From Alphaproteobacteria bacterium (GTDB taxonomy: Bacteria > Pseudomonadota > Alphaproteobacteria > Rhodospirillales > Rhodospirillaceae), in NCBI GenBank assembly GCA_003250275.1, contig QKGW01000417.1:1-7142 (forward strand): a stretch of DNA of 7,142 nucleotides, written 5' to 3'. Position 1 is the first letter of the stretch. Each line of letters opens with the position of its first letter. Made by a program: the position numbers and the translations under genes. The notes below the pieces were generated by a model that was given only the letters and a program-made list of their open reading frames with translations, was not told where the DNA came from and did no database searches. Positions 1 to 6,495 of the stretch are shown here, piece by piece.

Positions 1-1323
1 CAGCACTTCACCCAGCCGCCGCCGCGCTATTCGGAAGCGAGCCTGGTGAAGAAGCTCGAAGAGCTCGGCATCGGCCGTCCGTCGACCTACGCCTCGATCA
101 TCTCGGTGCTCCAGGACCGCGACTACGTGCGCCTCGACCAGCGCCGCTTCATCCCCGAGGACCGTGGCCGCGTCGTCACCGCGTTCCTCGAGAACTACTT
201 CGCGCGCTACGTCCAGTACGGCTTCACCGCCGAACTCGAACAGCAGCTCGACGAGATTTCCGACGGCAAGCTGCCGTGGCAGCAGGTCCTCACCGAATTC
301 TGGCGCGACTTCGCCGCCGCGGTCGAGGCGACCAAGGATCTGCGCGTCTCGCAGGTGCTCGACCAACTCGACGCCGACCTCGGCGCGCACTTCTTCCCGC
401 CCAAGGAGGACGGCACCGACCCGCGCGCCTGCCCGCAGTGCGGCGACGGCCGCCTCGGCCTGCGCCTCGGCAAGCACGGCGCGTTCATCGGCTGCTCGAA
501 CTACCCCGAATGCCGCTACACCCGCCCGCTCAGCCTGAGCGCGGCGCAGAACGGCAACGGCGACGACGCGGCGGCGCTCGAAGGCCCGCGCGTGCTCGGC
601 CCGGACCCGGAGACCGGCTTCGCGGTGAGCGTGCGCAAGGGCCCCTACGGCGACTACGTGCAGCTCGGCGAGGAACGCACCGAGCCCCCCGCCCCCGGCA
701 GCCGCGCGAAGAAGCCCAAGGTGATCAAGCCGAAGCGCGTTTCCCTGCCGCGCGGCATGGAACCCTCCGAGGTGCGGCTCGAACAGGCGCTCGCGCTGCT
801 CGCGCTGCCGCGCGACCTCGGCACCGATCCCGAGACCAACGAAGCGGTGCAGGCGGGCCTCGGCCGCTTCGGGCCGTACGTCAAGCGCGGCAGCATCTAC
901 AAGTCGCTCGCCGCCTCCGACGACGTGCTCTCGGTCGACCTGCCGCGCGCGCTCGAACTCCTCGCCCAATCCCCGGCGGCGAAGAACCCGCCGAAGGAAC
1001 TCGGCCCGCACCCGGCGGACGGCAAGCCGGTGTCGCTGCGCCAGGGCCGGTTCGGCCCCTACGTCCAGCACGGCCAGCTGCGCGCCACCCTGCCCAAGGC
1101 CGACCGCGAGGCGGGCGACCTCGGCCTCGCGCGCGCCGTCGAAATCCTCGCGGCGAAGGCGGCGAAGGAGAACGGCGGGGCCGCGCCGAAGGCGGCCAAG
1201 GCAGCCAAGCCGAAGGCCGAGAAGGCCCCGGCGAAGAAGGCCGCGCCGAAGAAGAAGGCCGCCGCGAAGAAGCCCGCGGCGAAGAAGGCCGCACCGAAGA
1301 AAAAGGAACTCGCCACGTCGTGA
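1..1323 (+). CDS. topA: DNA topoisomerase I, C-terminal half (5' end outside window)
   Basis: Type IA topoisomerase that relaxes negative supercoils by single-strand passage. The frame is open from base 1; 440 residues are visible, about half of a usual TopA. The catalytic tyrosine region should lie upstream, outside the window. Visible residues (window numbering) begin with the conserved core stretch RYSEASLVK followed by GIGRPSTYASI, typical of bacterial TopA. A C4 zinc-ribbon follows, with Cys144, Cys147, Cys165 and Cys171 (CPxC...CSNYPxC). Next come three TopA C-terminal repeats at about 197-225, 271-300 and 332-365, each built on xxLGxxPxxxxxV...GxxGxYV. The last ~57 residues (384-440) are a lysine/alanine/proline tail with AKKAAPKKK-type units, resembling histone H1-like DNA-binding tails. 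The stop codon overlaps the rnr start, so the two are probably one transcription unit. Identification is firm; only the 5' part is missing. Confidence 0.97.
   Translation, partial: QHFTQPPPRYSEASLVKKLEELGIGRPSTYASIISVLQDRDYVRLDQRRFIPEDRGRVVTAFLENYFARYVQYGFTAELEQQLDEISDGKLPWQQVLTEFWRDFAAAVEATKDLRVSQVLDQLDADLGAHFFPPKEDGTDPRACPQCGDGRLGLRLGKHGAFIGCSNYPECRYTRPLSLSAAQNGNGDDAAALEGPRVLGPDPETGFAVSVRKGPYGDYVQLGEERTEPPAPGSRAKKPKVIKPKRVSLPRGMEPSEVRLEQALALLALPRDLGTDPETNEAVQAGLGRFGPYVKRGSIYKSLAASDDVLSVDLPRALELLAQSPAAKNPPKELGPHPADGKPVSLRQGRFGPYVQHGQLRATLPKADREAGDLGLARAVEILAAKAAKENGGAAPKAAKAAKPKAEKAPAKKAAPKKKAAAKKPAAKKAAPKKKELATS
1302..1307 (+). promoter_or_regulatory. Putative ribosome binding site for rnr
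   Basis: AAAGGA inside the last codons of topA, 12 nt before the GTG at 1320. The spacing is long but usable. It supports the GTG start over start codons further up the open frame, all of which would lie deep inside topA. Confidence 0.5.
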
Positions 1324-3632
1324 ACGCGAAAAAAGCGCCGCTTCCCACCAAGGAGCAAGTCGCCGCCTTCATCAAGGAAGCCGGGGGCGACGTCGGGAAG
1401 CGCGAGATCGCGCGCGCGTTCTCGATCACCGGCGACGACCGTGCCTATCTCAAGGACATCCTCCGCGAACTCGCGGCCGACGGCGCGGTGCGCAAGGGGG
1501 CGAAGCGCTCCTTCGCCGATCCCAAGCTGCTGCCCTCGGTGACGGTGATCGAGGTCCACGCCGCGGACAACGAAGGCGACCTCCTCGCCCGCCCGGTGAC
1601 CCAGGCCGACTGGGACATCGCCAAGGCGGCGACCGCCGACGCGCCGTTGATCCGGGTGCAGAAATCCGACCGCATCAAGCCCGCCGTCGGCATCGGCGAC
1701 CGGCTGCTCGCGCGCCTCGAACCGGACGGACGCAACCGCTACGTCGCCAAGCCGATCCGCCGCATCTCGCACGGCACCGCCCGCATTCTCGGCATCGTCG
1801 AACAGGCCGGCGACGCCTTCGTGCTGCGCGCCACCGACCGCAAGGCGGGGGGCGAATTCGCGATCCGCGCCGAAGACCTCGGCCCGGCGCAGGTGGGCGA
1901 CCTCGTCACCGCCGAACTGCTGCCGCGCCGCGGCAACCGCTACGGCGAAAAGCAGGTGCGCGTGGTCGAACGCCTCGGCAGCCGCACCGACCCCAAGGCG
2001 TTCTCGCTGATCGCGCTGCACGCCAACGAGATCCCCTACATCTTCACCGACGAGGCGATCCGCCAGGCGGAAGCCGCGAAGCCGGTGACCGCGCTCGGCA
2101 AGCGCACCGATTTGCGCACCCTGCCGCTCGTCACCATCGACGGCGAGGACGCGCGCGACTTCGACGACGCGGTGTTCGCCGAACCCGACGACGACCCCGA
2201 GAATCCGGGCGGCTGGCACCTCGTCGTCGCGATCGCCGACGTCGCGTGGTACGTCCGCCCCGGCGACGCCCTCGACCGCACCGCCAAGGAGCGCGGCAAC
2301 TCGGTCTACTTCCCCGACCGCGTCGTGCCGATGCTGCCCGAGCAGATCTCCAACAACCTCTGCTCGCTGCGCCCGAACGAGGACCGCCCGTGCATGGTCG
2401 CGGAGATGTGGATCGACGCCGAGGGCCACAAGCGCCGCCACCGCTTCCTCCGCGCGCTGATGCGCTCGCAGGCGCGCCTCACCTACACCCAGGTCCAGCG
2501 CGCGCGGGACGGAATGGCCGACGAAACCACCGAGCCGCTGATGGACACGGTGATCCTGCCGCTCTACGGCGCCTACGCCGCGCTCGACCGGGCGCGGACG
2601 GCGCGCGGCACCCTCGACCTCGACATTCCGGAAAAGAAGATCCAGGTCGACGACGCCGGCAACGTCACCGGGGTTTCGGTGCGCGAACGCTTCGACAGCC
2701 ACAAGCTGATCGAGGAGTTCATGATCCTCGCCAACGTCGCCGCCGCCGAGGCGCTCGAAGCCGCGCACGAACCGGTGGTCTACCGCGTCCACGACGAGCC
2801 CTCGCTCGAAAAGCTCGAAGCCCTGCGCACCACCCTCCAGACCGTCGGCATCAAGCTCGCCAAGGGCCAGGTGCTGCAACCGCGCCACTTCATGCGCATT
2901 CTCGACCAGGCCGAGAACCTGCCGCAGCGCGAGATGGTCCACCAGATGGTGCTGCGCACCCAGGCGCAGGCGCAATACGACCCGGCGAACATCGGCCACT
3001 TCGGCCTCGCGCTCCGGCGCTACGCCCACTTCACCTCGCCGATCCGCCGCTACGCCGACCTGCTCGTGCATCGCGCGCTGATCTCGGGCTTCGGCCTCGG
3101 CGAGGGCGGCCTGCCGCCGGACGCGGTCGCCACCGCGTCGGACGTCGCCGAACACATCTCGATGACCGAGCGCCGCGCCGCCAAGGCCGAGCGCGAGGTG
3201 GTCGACCGCTACGCCGCGCTCTACCTCGCCGACCGCGTCGGCGCGCGCTTCGCCGGGCGCGTCGGCGGCGTCACCCGCTTCGGCCTGTTCGTCACCCTCA
3301 ACGAGACCGGGGCCGACGGCCTGGTGCCGATTTCCACCCTGCCGAACGACTTCTACCGCCACGACGAGGCGCGCAACCGCCTCGTCGGCAGCCGCAACGG
3401 CCGGGTGTTCGCGCTCGGCGACCTCCTCACCGTGCGGCTTCTCGAAGCCGACCCGGTGACCGGATCGCTCGTGCTCGCCATATCTGAAGGCGACGACGAC
3501 GACGAGACCCCGCCGCACCGCGATCCGGAGCGCTTCCGCGCCGGGCCGCGCTTCGGCCCCAAGCCCCGGAAAACGCCGGGGAAAGCGCCGAAGGGCAAGG
3601 TCGCGAAGGGACGCGGCAAGCACCGCCGTTGA
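1320..3632 (+). CDS. rnr: Ribonuclease R (3'-5' exoribonuclease)
   Basis: Processive hydrolytic 3'-5' exoribonuclease of the RNB/RNase II family, which degrades structured RNA in the cytoplasm and acts in RNA quality control. At 770 residues it is close to the family's usual 750-815. Domains: N-terminal winged helix (about 6-65), cold-shock-type RNA-binding domains (about 70-225), RNB catalytic domain (about 265-590), S1 domain (about 641-721) and a low-complexity tail (722-770) that goes from an acidic DDDDE patch to Lys/Arg/Gly-rich. The metal-binding motif IDGEDARDFDDAV gives Asp274, Asp280, Asp282 and Asp283, matching E. coli Asp272, 278, 280 and 281. Another RNB signature is RRYAHFTSPIRRYADL, with Arg576/Arg577. 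The GTG start is chosen because it overlaps the topA stop (GTGA) and places the winged helix at the N-terminus; the same frame stays open far upstream but only as a topA shadow. Translational coupling to topA is likely. Confidence 0.96.
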   Translation: MNAKKAPLPTKEQVAAFIKEAGGDVGKREIARAFSITGDDRAYLKDILRELAADGAVRKGAKRSFADPKLLPSVTVIEVHAADNEGDLLARPVTQADWDIAKAATADAPLIRVQKSDRIKPAVGIGDRLLARLEPDGRNRYVAKPIRRISHGTARILGIVEQAGDAFVLRATDRKAGGEFAIRAEDLGPAQVGDLVTAELLPRRGNRYGEKQVRVVERLGSRTDPKAFSLIALHANEIPYIFTDEAIRQAEAAKPVTALGKRTDLRTLPLVTIDGEDARDFDDAVFAEPDDDPENPGGWHLVVAIADVAWYVRPGDALDRTAKERGNSVYFPDRVVPMLPEQISNNLCSLRPNEDRPCMVAEMWIDAEGHKRRHRFLRALMRSQARLTYTQVQRARDGMADETTEPLMDTVILPLYGAYAALDRARTARGTLDLDIPEKKIQVDDAGNVTGVSVRERFDSHKLIEEFMILANVAAAEALEAAHEPVVYRVHDEPSLEKLEALRTTLQTVGIKLAKGQVLQPRHFMRILDQAENLPQREMVHQMVLRTQAQAQYDPANIGHFGLALRRYAHFTSPIRRYADLLVHRALISGFGLGEGGLPPDAVATASDVAEHISMTERRAAKAEREVVDRYAALYLADRVGARFAGRVGGVTRFGLFVTLNETGADGLVPISTLPNDFYRHDEARNRLVGSRNGRVFALGDLLTVRLLEADPVTGSLVLAISEGDDDDETPPHRDPERFRAGPRFGPKPRKTPGKAPKGKVAKGRGKHRR

Positions 3633-3676
3633 CGGCGGCCCCTCGGCGGGGTTCACTACGCTTCTTTTTCTCGAAC

Positions 3677-3683
3677 GGGGAAG
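3677..3683 (+). promoter_or_regulatory. Ribosome binding site for the S41 peptidase
   Basis: GGGGAAG, 5 nt before the ATG at 3689. It favours this ATG over the in-frame TTG at 3629, which overlaps the rnr stop and would put 20 non-hydrophobic residues in front of a normal signal peptide. The 56-nt gap after rnr (3633-3688) holds only a weak CCCC/GGGG hairpin and no convincing promoter, so readthrough from rnr is plausible. Confidence 0.6.
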
Positions 3684-3688
3684 CGGCG

Positions 3689-5263
3689 ATGCGGGCGTGG
3701 ACGACGATCTCCTGGCGGCGGACGGCGGCGTGCTTCGGCACGGCGTTCCTGCTCGCGTGGAGCCCGCCCGCCGCCGCCGCGATCGACGCACCCGAAGTCG
3801 GCCGGGTGATCGCCTACGGCCTGCGCGCGATCGAAACCCGCGCCCTCGATCCGGTGAGCCTCGCCGACACCACCGTCGAAGGTCTGCGCGGCCTCGCGGT
3901 GCTCGACCCCGCCTTCAGTCTCCAGCGCAACGGCAAGACCCTGATCGCGGCCCTTGGCGGGCGCGAGATCGGCCGCTGGGACGCGCCGGTCGCCAACACC
4001 CCGGAAGGCTGGTCGACGGTGGCGATGTTCGTCATCCAGGCGGCGCAAACGAAGTCCTCGGGCCTCGCGCGCGCCGACGAGGAGGCGCTCTATCAGGCGT
4101 TCTTCGATTCCGCCCTCGGCCCCCTCGATCCGTTCTCCCGCTACGCCGGGCGGGTCGAGGCGGAGCAGCAGCAGGAGCGCCGCAACGGCTTCGGCGGCGC
4201 GGGCATCCGCTACCGCCTCTACCGCGACCACCTCGAAATCACCTCGGTCCTCGAAGGCACGCCCGCCGAGGAAACCGACCTCGCGCCCGGCGACCACGTC
4301 GTCGCGATCGACGGCACGGTGGTCGACGGCCTCTCGCGGCGGCAGGTGCACGACCTCCTACGCGGCCCGGTGGACAGCGCCATGCACCTCGCGGTGAAGC
4401 GCGCGGGCACCGAACGCACGGTGACGCTGCGGCGCGGGTTGGTCTCGGCGCCGACCGCGTTCATTTCCGACGAAGGCGGCATCCCGCTGCTCAAGGTGAC
4501 GCGCTTCTCGCAGCAGACCGTCGCCCTCTCCCGCCGCCTGATCGAGGAAAACCTCGCCGAACGCAAGGCTCCGCCGCGCGGCCTGATCCTCGACCTGCGC
4601 GGCAATCCGGGCGGGCTGCTCGACCAAGCGGTCGGCCTCTCCGACCTGTTCCTGATCAAGGGGGACATCGTCTCGACCCGCGGCCGCCACCCGCAGACGA
4701 TGCAGAGCTACCAGGCGACGCAGACCGACGTGCCGGGCGGCGACATCCTCAAGGGCGTGCCGATTCTCGTGCTCGTCGACGGCAAGACCGCCTCCGCCGC
4801 CGAAATCGTCGCGGCGGCGCTGCAGGCCGACGACCGCGCGGTGGTGGTCGGCACCACGTCCTACGGCAAGGGCACGGTGCAGACGGTGGTGGCGATGCCC
4901 AACGGCGGCGAGCTCACCCTCACCTGGTCGCGCTTCTACACCCCCTCGGGCTACGCGCTGCACGGCCTCGGGGTGATGCCGACGGTCTGCACCGCCGAGG
5001 GCCGCACCACGCCCGAAGCGGTGATGGCGTCGCTCGCCAACGGCACCCTGCCCGCGATCGCCAACGCAGCGCGCTGGCGCTCGGTCGGCCTCACCGACGT
5101 CGAGGGCCGCCACGCGCTGCGCCGCATCTGCCCGCCCGAGGACCACGGCAACCGCGACGCCCTCGATCTCGACATCGCCCAGGCGATCCTGATGTCGCCG
5201 AACACCTACCGCACCGCGCTCGCGGTGCTCGGCACCGCCCAGGCGAGCCGCGAGGGGCAATAG
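3689..5263 (+). CDS. Exported S41-family C-terminal processing peptidase (CtpA/Prc type) with PDZ domain
   Basis: Serine endopeptidase of MEROPS family S41, expected in the periplasm, where relatives trim or degrade envelope proteins from their C-termini. The 524-residue product starts with a signal peptide: basic/aromatic N-region, hydrophobic stretch at about 12-25, then an Ala-rich cleavage region ending near residue 30-31. Cys15 lies before the hydrophobic core and is not in a lipobox. A PDZ domain follows at about 167-250 (GFGGAGIRY..., then EGTPAEETDLAPGD). The peptidase core has LDLRGNPGG at 301-309, the catalytic Ser369 in KTASAAEI and Lys394 in SYGKGTVQ; their 25-residue spacing matches the Ser/Lys dyad of E. 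coli Prc. After GLGVMPTV the last ~90 residues match no domain I recognise, but carry Cys434 and Cys481, which could pair in the periplasm. The substrate cannot be told from sequence. Position between rnr and rpmG suggests a stable chromosomal neighbourhood. Confidence 0.93.
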   Translation: MRAWTTISWRRTAACFGTAFLLAWSPPAAAAIDAPEVGRVIAYGLRAIETRALDPVSLADTTVEGLRGLAVLDPAFSLQRNGKTLIAALGGREIGRWDAPVANTPEGWSTVAMFVIQAAQTKSSGLARADEEALYQAFFDSALGPLDPFSRYAGRVEAEQQQERRNGFGGAGIRYRLYRDHLEITSVLEGTPAEETDLAPGDHVVAIDGTVVDGLSRRQVHDLLRGPVDSAMHLAVKRAGTERTVTLRRGLVSAPTAFISDEGGIPLLKVTRFSQQTVALSRRLIEENLAERKAPPRGLILDLRGNPGGLLDQAVGLSDLFLIKGDIVSTRGRHPQTMQSYQATQTDVPGGDILKGVPILVLVDGKTASAAEIVAAALQADDRAVVVGTTSYGKGTVQTVVAMPNGGELTLTWSRFYTPSGYALHGLGVMPTVCTAEGRTTPEAVMASLANGTLPAIANAARWRSVGLTDVEGRHALRRICPPEDHGNRDALDLDIAQAILMSPNTYRTALAVLGTAQASREGQ

Positions 5264-5267
5264 CCCC

Positions 5268-5295
5268 TTGACATCGGCGCGGGAACCGTTATTTT
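5268..5295 (+). promoter_or_regulatory. Sigma70-type promoter of rpmG
   Basis: A perfect -35 TTGACA (5268-5273), a 16-bp spacer and -10 TATTTT (5290-5295, four of six consensus bases). It begins 4 bp after the peptidase stop codon. Transcription would start near 5302, giving a leader of about 37 nt to the rpmG ATG. The leader is clearly richer in A/T than the flanking genes, as expected for a strong ribosomal protein promoter. Confidence 0.75.
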
Positions 5296-5338
5296 CCGCG
5301 CTTCACAAGGTTTACATCACTAGCGATGGATTAAAGTC

Positions 5339-5506
5339 ATGGCCAAGCCCGCCACTGTGCAGATCAAGCTGGAAAGCACCGCCGGCACCGGCTATTTCTA
5401 CGTGATCAAGAAGAACCCGCGGAACACCACCGAGAAGATGGAATTCCGCAAGTATGATCCCGTCGTGCGCAAGCACGTCGCCTTCAAGGAAACCAAGCTG
5501 AAGTAA
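5339..5506 (+). CDS. rpmG: 50S ribosomal protein L33 (zinc-free form)
   Basis: Component of the large ribosomal subunit, located near the E site. The 55-residue protein is full length for the family and strongly lysine-rich. The N-terminus MAKPATVQIKLESTAGTG, the central KKNPRNTTEKMEFRKYDP and the C-terminus KETKLK are the usual proteobacterial L33 pattern. There is no Cys residue at all, so this is the zinc-independent (C-) version. The ATG at 5339 gives the canonical N-terminus. The ribosome binding site is weak (GGATTAAAG just upstream), and a start-stop ATG-GAT-TAA lies at 5326-5334 in front of it. The gene has its own promoter and terminator, so it is probably expressed separately from the peptidase gene. 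Certain identification despite the small size. Confidence 0.98.
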   Translation: MAKPATVQIKLESTAGTGYFYVIKKNPRNTTEKMEFRKYDPVVRKHVAFKETKLK

Positions 5507-5529
5507 TCTTCGGCGGTTTCTCCATTGCC

Positions 5530-5560
5530 AAGCGCCCGGCCCACGCGGCCGGGCGCTTTG
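5530..5560 (+). terminator. Rho-independent terminator after rpmG
   Basis: Perfect inverted repeat: arms AGCGCCCGGCC (5531-5541) and GGCCGGGCGCT (5547-5557) around a 5-nt loop CACGC, plus an extra A-T pair at 5530/5558, followed by TTTG. It lies 24 bp after the rpmG stop and abuts the stop of the convergent response regulator gene (5561). It may also stop minus-strand transcription, although the T-run on that side is only TTGG. Confidence 0.85.
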
Positions 5561-5920
5561 TCATGCCAGCGCCTCACGCAGCCGCCGCAGAACCTCGGAC
5601 GCCTCGAACGGCTTGGCGATGAACGCCGCGAACGGCGGATCGTCCCAGAGGCCTTCGAGCAGCTCCTGCGCGTCGAGACCGCTGCACGCCCACACCGGCA
5701 CCTCCCCCGCTTCCGCCCGCAGCCGCCGCGCCCAGAGCGCGCCGTCGCCGTCGGGCAGGCGCAGGTCCATCACCACGAGATCGGGCCGCTCGCGCAGCGC
5801 CGCCGCGAGCGCCGCAGCGCCGGTCGTAGCGACCTCTGCGGTGCCGCCGGCGAGCCCCACCAGTTCCGACCAGAGATACGCCCCAGGCGCGCTGTCCTCG
5901 ACGATGAGGACGCGCTTCAT
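5561..5920 (-). CDS. Single-domain response regulator (CheY-like receiver)
   Basis: A stand-alone receiver domain of 119 residues with no output domain, so it probably signals by protein-protein contact or in a phosphorelay. Receiver landmarks are complete: acidic pair Glu8/Asp9 in VLIVEDS, phosphoacceptor Asp52 in LVVMDLRLPDGDG, Ser80 at the switch Thr/Ser position (VWACSG), Phe100 at the aromatic switch position and Lys103-Pro104 in IAKPF. The ATG at 5920 is chosen because it gives the canonical MKRVLIVED start; the frame stays open upstream, but only as overlap with the DUF423 gene. The start overlaps the stop of that gene by ATGA and has no clear ribosome binding site, so translational coupling is likely. 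No histidine kinase is in view, so its partner is unknown. It does not look like DivK, whose receiver begins differently. Confidence 0.9.
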   Translation of the reverse strand: MKRVLIVEDSAPGAYLWSELVGLAGGTAEVATTGAAALAAALRERPDLVVMDLRLPDGDGALWARRLRAEAGEVPVWACSGLDAQELLEGLWDDPPFAAFIAKPFEASEVLRRLREALA

Positions 5921-6309
5921 CGCCGTGCCATGCGCCACCCGGCCCGCCCGGCGGCCGCCCACGCGGCGATCATCAGAAGCGCCCCGGCGGGCACCACCGG
6001 ACCGGTATCGACGAACGCGAAGGCACGGAGGTAGAGACCGCCCGAGAACCCGAGAATGCCGAGCAGCCACAACAGCGCCGCCCAGCGCAACCGCTTGGCC
6101 ACCACCGTATCGGCAACGCGGGTCGCGACGATCGCGGCGACGAACGCCATGATCGCGTGCGGCAGATGGTAGGAAAGCCCGATGTCGACCAGGGGACTCG
6201 CGCCCATGACGTGGGTGGAGGCCGCGCCGACGAGGATCGCCCCCGCGCCGAAGAACGCGGAGACGCCGGCGAGAGGCTGGCCGATGGAGATCAAGGAGGG
6301 AAATCCCAT
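5917..6309 (-). CDS. DUF423 family integral membrane protein
   Basis: Small inner-membrane protein of 130 residues with four predicted membrane segments at about 12-33, 45-66, 74-97 and 104-122. The family (related to YgdD) has no established function. Family features seen here are a glycine/alanine-rich first helix ending in GAASTH (usually GAFGAH), the YHLPHA motif at 47-52 opening helix 2, LLGILGFSGGLYLRAF at about 82-97, and PVVPAGALLMIAAW at 104-117. The short linkers and Arg-rich C-terminus (WRMARR) suggest that end is cytoplasmic. The start at 6309 is supported by an AGGAGCT ribosome binding site; the frame is open further upstream, but through a terminator hairpin, so a longer protein is unlikely. 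It forms an ATGA-overlapping pair with the receiver gene downstream. Confidence 0.85.
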   Translation of the reverse strand: MGFPSLISIGQPLAGVSAFFGAGAILVGAASTHVMGASPLVDIGLSYHLPHAIMAFVAAIVATRVADTVVAKRLRWAALLWLLGILGFSGGLYLRAFAFVDTGPVVPAGALLMIAAWAAAGRAGWRMARR

Positions 6310-6312
6310 GTC

Positions 6313-6319
6313 AGCTCCT
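6313..6319 (-). promoter_or_regulatory. Ribosome binding site of the DUF423 gene
   Basis: AGGAGCT on the minus strand, 3 nt before the ATG if the whole element is counted, or 5 nt from the AGGAG core. It is the strongest Shine-Dalgarno sequence in the window and fixes the DUF423 start at 6309. Confidence 0.75.
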
Positions 6320-6339
6320 ATGCTGCTGGTATTTCTTTG

Positions 6340-6367
6340 ATTTTGCCCGATCTCACGAACCTTGCAA
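6340..6367 (-). promoter_or_regulatory. Possible promoter of the DUF423-receiver pair
   Basis: Minus strand -35 TTGCAA (6367-6362), 16-bp spacer, -10 CAAAAT (6345-6340); each hexamer matches four of six consensus bases. It sits just past the terminator of the upstream gene and would give a leader of about 24 nt carrying the ribosome binding site. The placement is convincing, the sequence match is only moderate. Confidence 0.4.
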
Positions 6368-6378
6368 CCGTCCAGACG

Positions 6379-6409
6379 AAAAAAGGCCGGGCTTGCAGAG
6401 AGCCCGGCC
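6379..6409 (-). terminator. Rho-independent terminator downstream of the Crp/Fnr gene
   Basis: Read on the minus strand: GGCCGGGCT, loop CTCTGCA, AGCCCGGCC, then six T (6384-6379). A 9-bp perfect GC-rich stem with a T-run on this strand only. It lies about 130 nt past the stop of the Crp/Fnr gene, an unusually long way, and separates that gene from the DUF423 gene. Its arms share the 8-mer GGCCGGGC/GCCCGGCC with the rpmG terminator. Confidence 0.85.
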
Positions 6410-6439
6410 GAAGTATGCTCTTGAGGGAAAGAGGATACC

Positions 6440-6465
6440 GATATCGACGATATCTCGTCGATATC
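6440..6465. repeat. Perfect 26-bp palindrome with three CGATATC copies
   Basis: Arms GATATCGACGA (6440-6450) and TCGTCGATATC (6455-6465) around TATC. The heptamer CGATATC occurs at 6439, 6448 and 6459, each centred on a GATATC hexamer, 9 and 11 bp apart, close to one helical turn. This could be an operator for a dimeric or multimeric DNA-binding protein, or an RNA stem in the transcript of the upstream gene. Confidence 0.6.
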
Positions 6466-6495
6466 ATGAGAATGCCCGAGTTCATTCCTCGGAGA

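Noticed and set aside
276..1319. Upstream extension of the rnr frame into topA
   Set aside because: The translation is Arg/Pro/Gly-rich noise overlapping the well-conserved TopA zinc finger and repeats. The RNase R domain starts right after the GTG at 1320.
3639..3651. CCCC-TCGGC-GGGG hairpin after rnr as a terminator
   Set aside because: The stem is only 4 bp and the following bases (TTCACTACG) are not a T-run. The later CTTTTTC is too far from the stem.
3629..3688. TTG start for the S41 peptidase overlapping the rnr stop
   Set aside because: It would add 20 residues before a normal signal peptide; the ATG at 3689 has a better placed ribosome binding site.
1059..3791. A 910-codon open frame on the minus strand, antisense to rnr
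   Set aside because: It is a shadow of GC-rich codon bias. The product is a low-complexity Arg/Ala/Val/Gly sequence with no domain, and the opposite strand holds a complete RNase R.
5326..5334. ATG-GAT-TAA mini reading frame in the rpmG leader
   Set aside because: A two-codon frame without its own ribosome binding site is most likely chance, though it sits just before the real start.
5525..6152. Plus-strand open frames over the receiver and DUF423 genes
   Set aside because: They give low-complexity Arg/Ser/Pro sequences with no domain and run opposite to two recognised proteins; they are codon-bias shadows.
6363..6378. Possible sigma54 promoter (TGGAC...TTGC) on the minus strand
   Set aside because: The spacing between the GG and GC elements is several bases too short for a sigma54 promoter.
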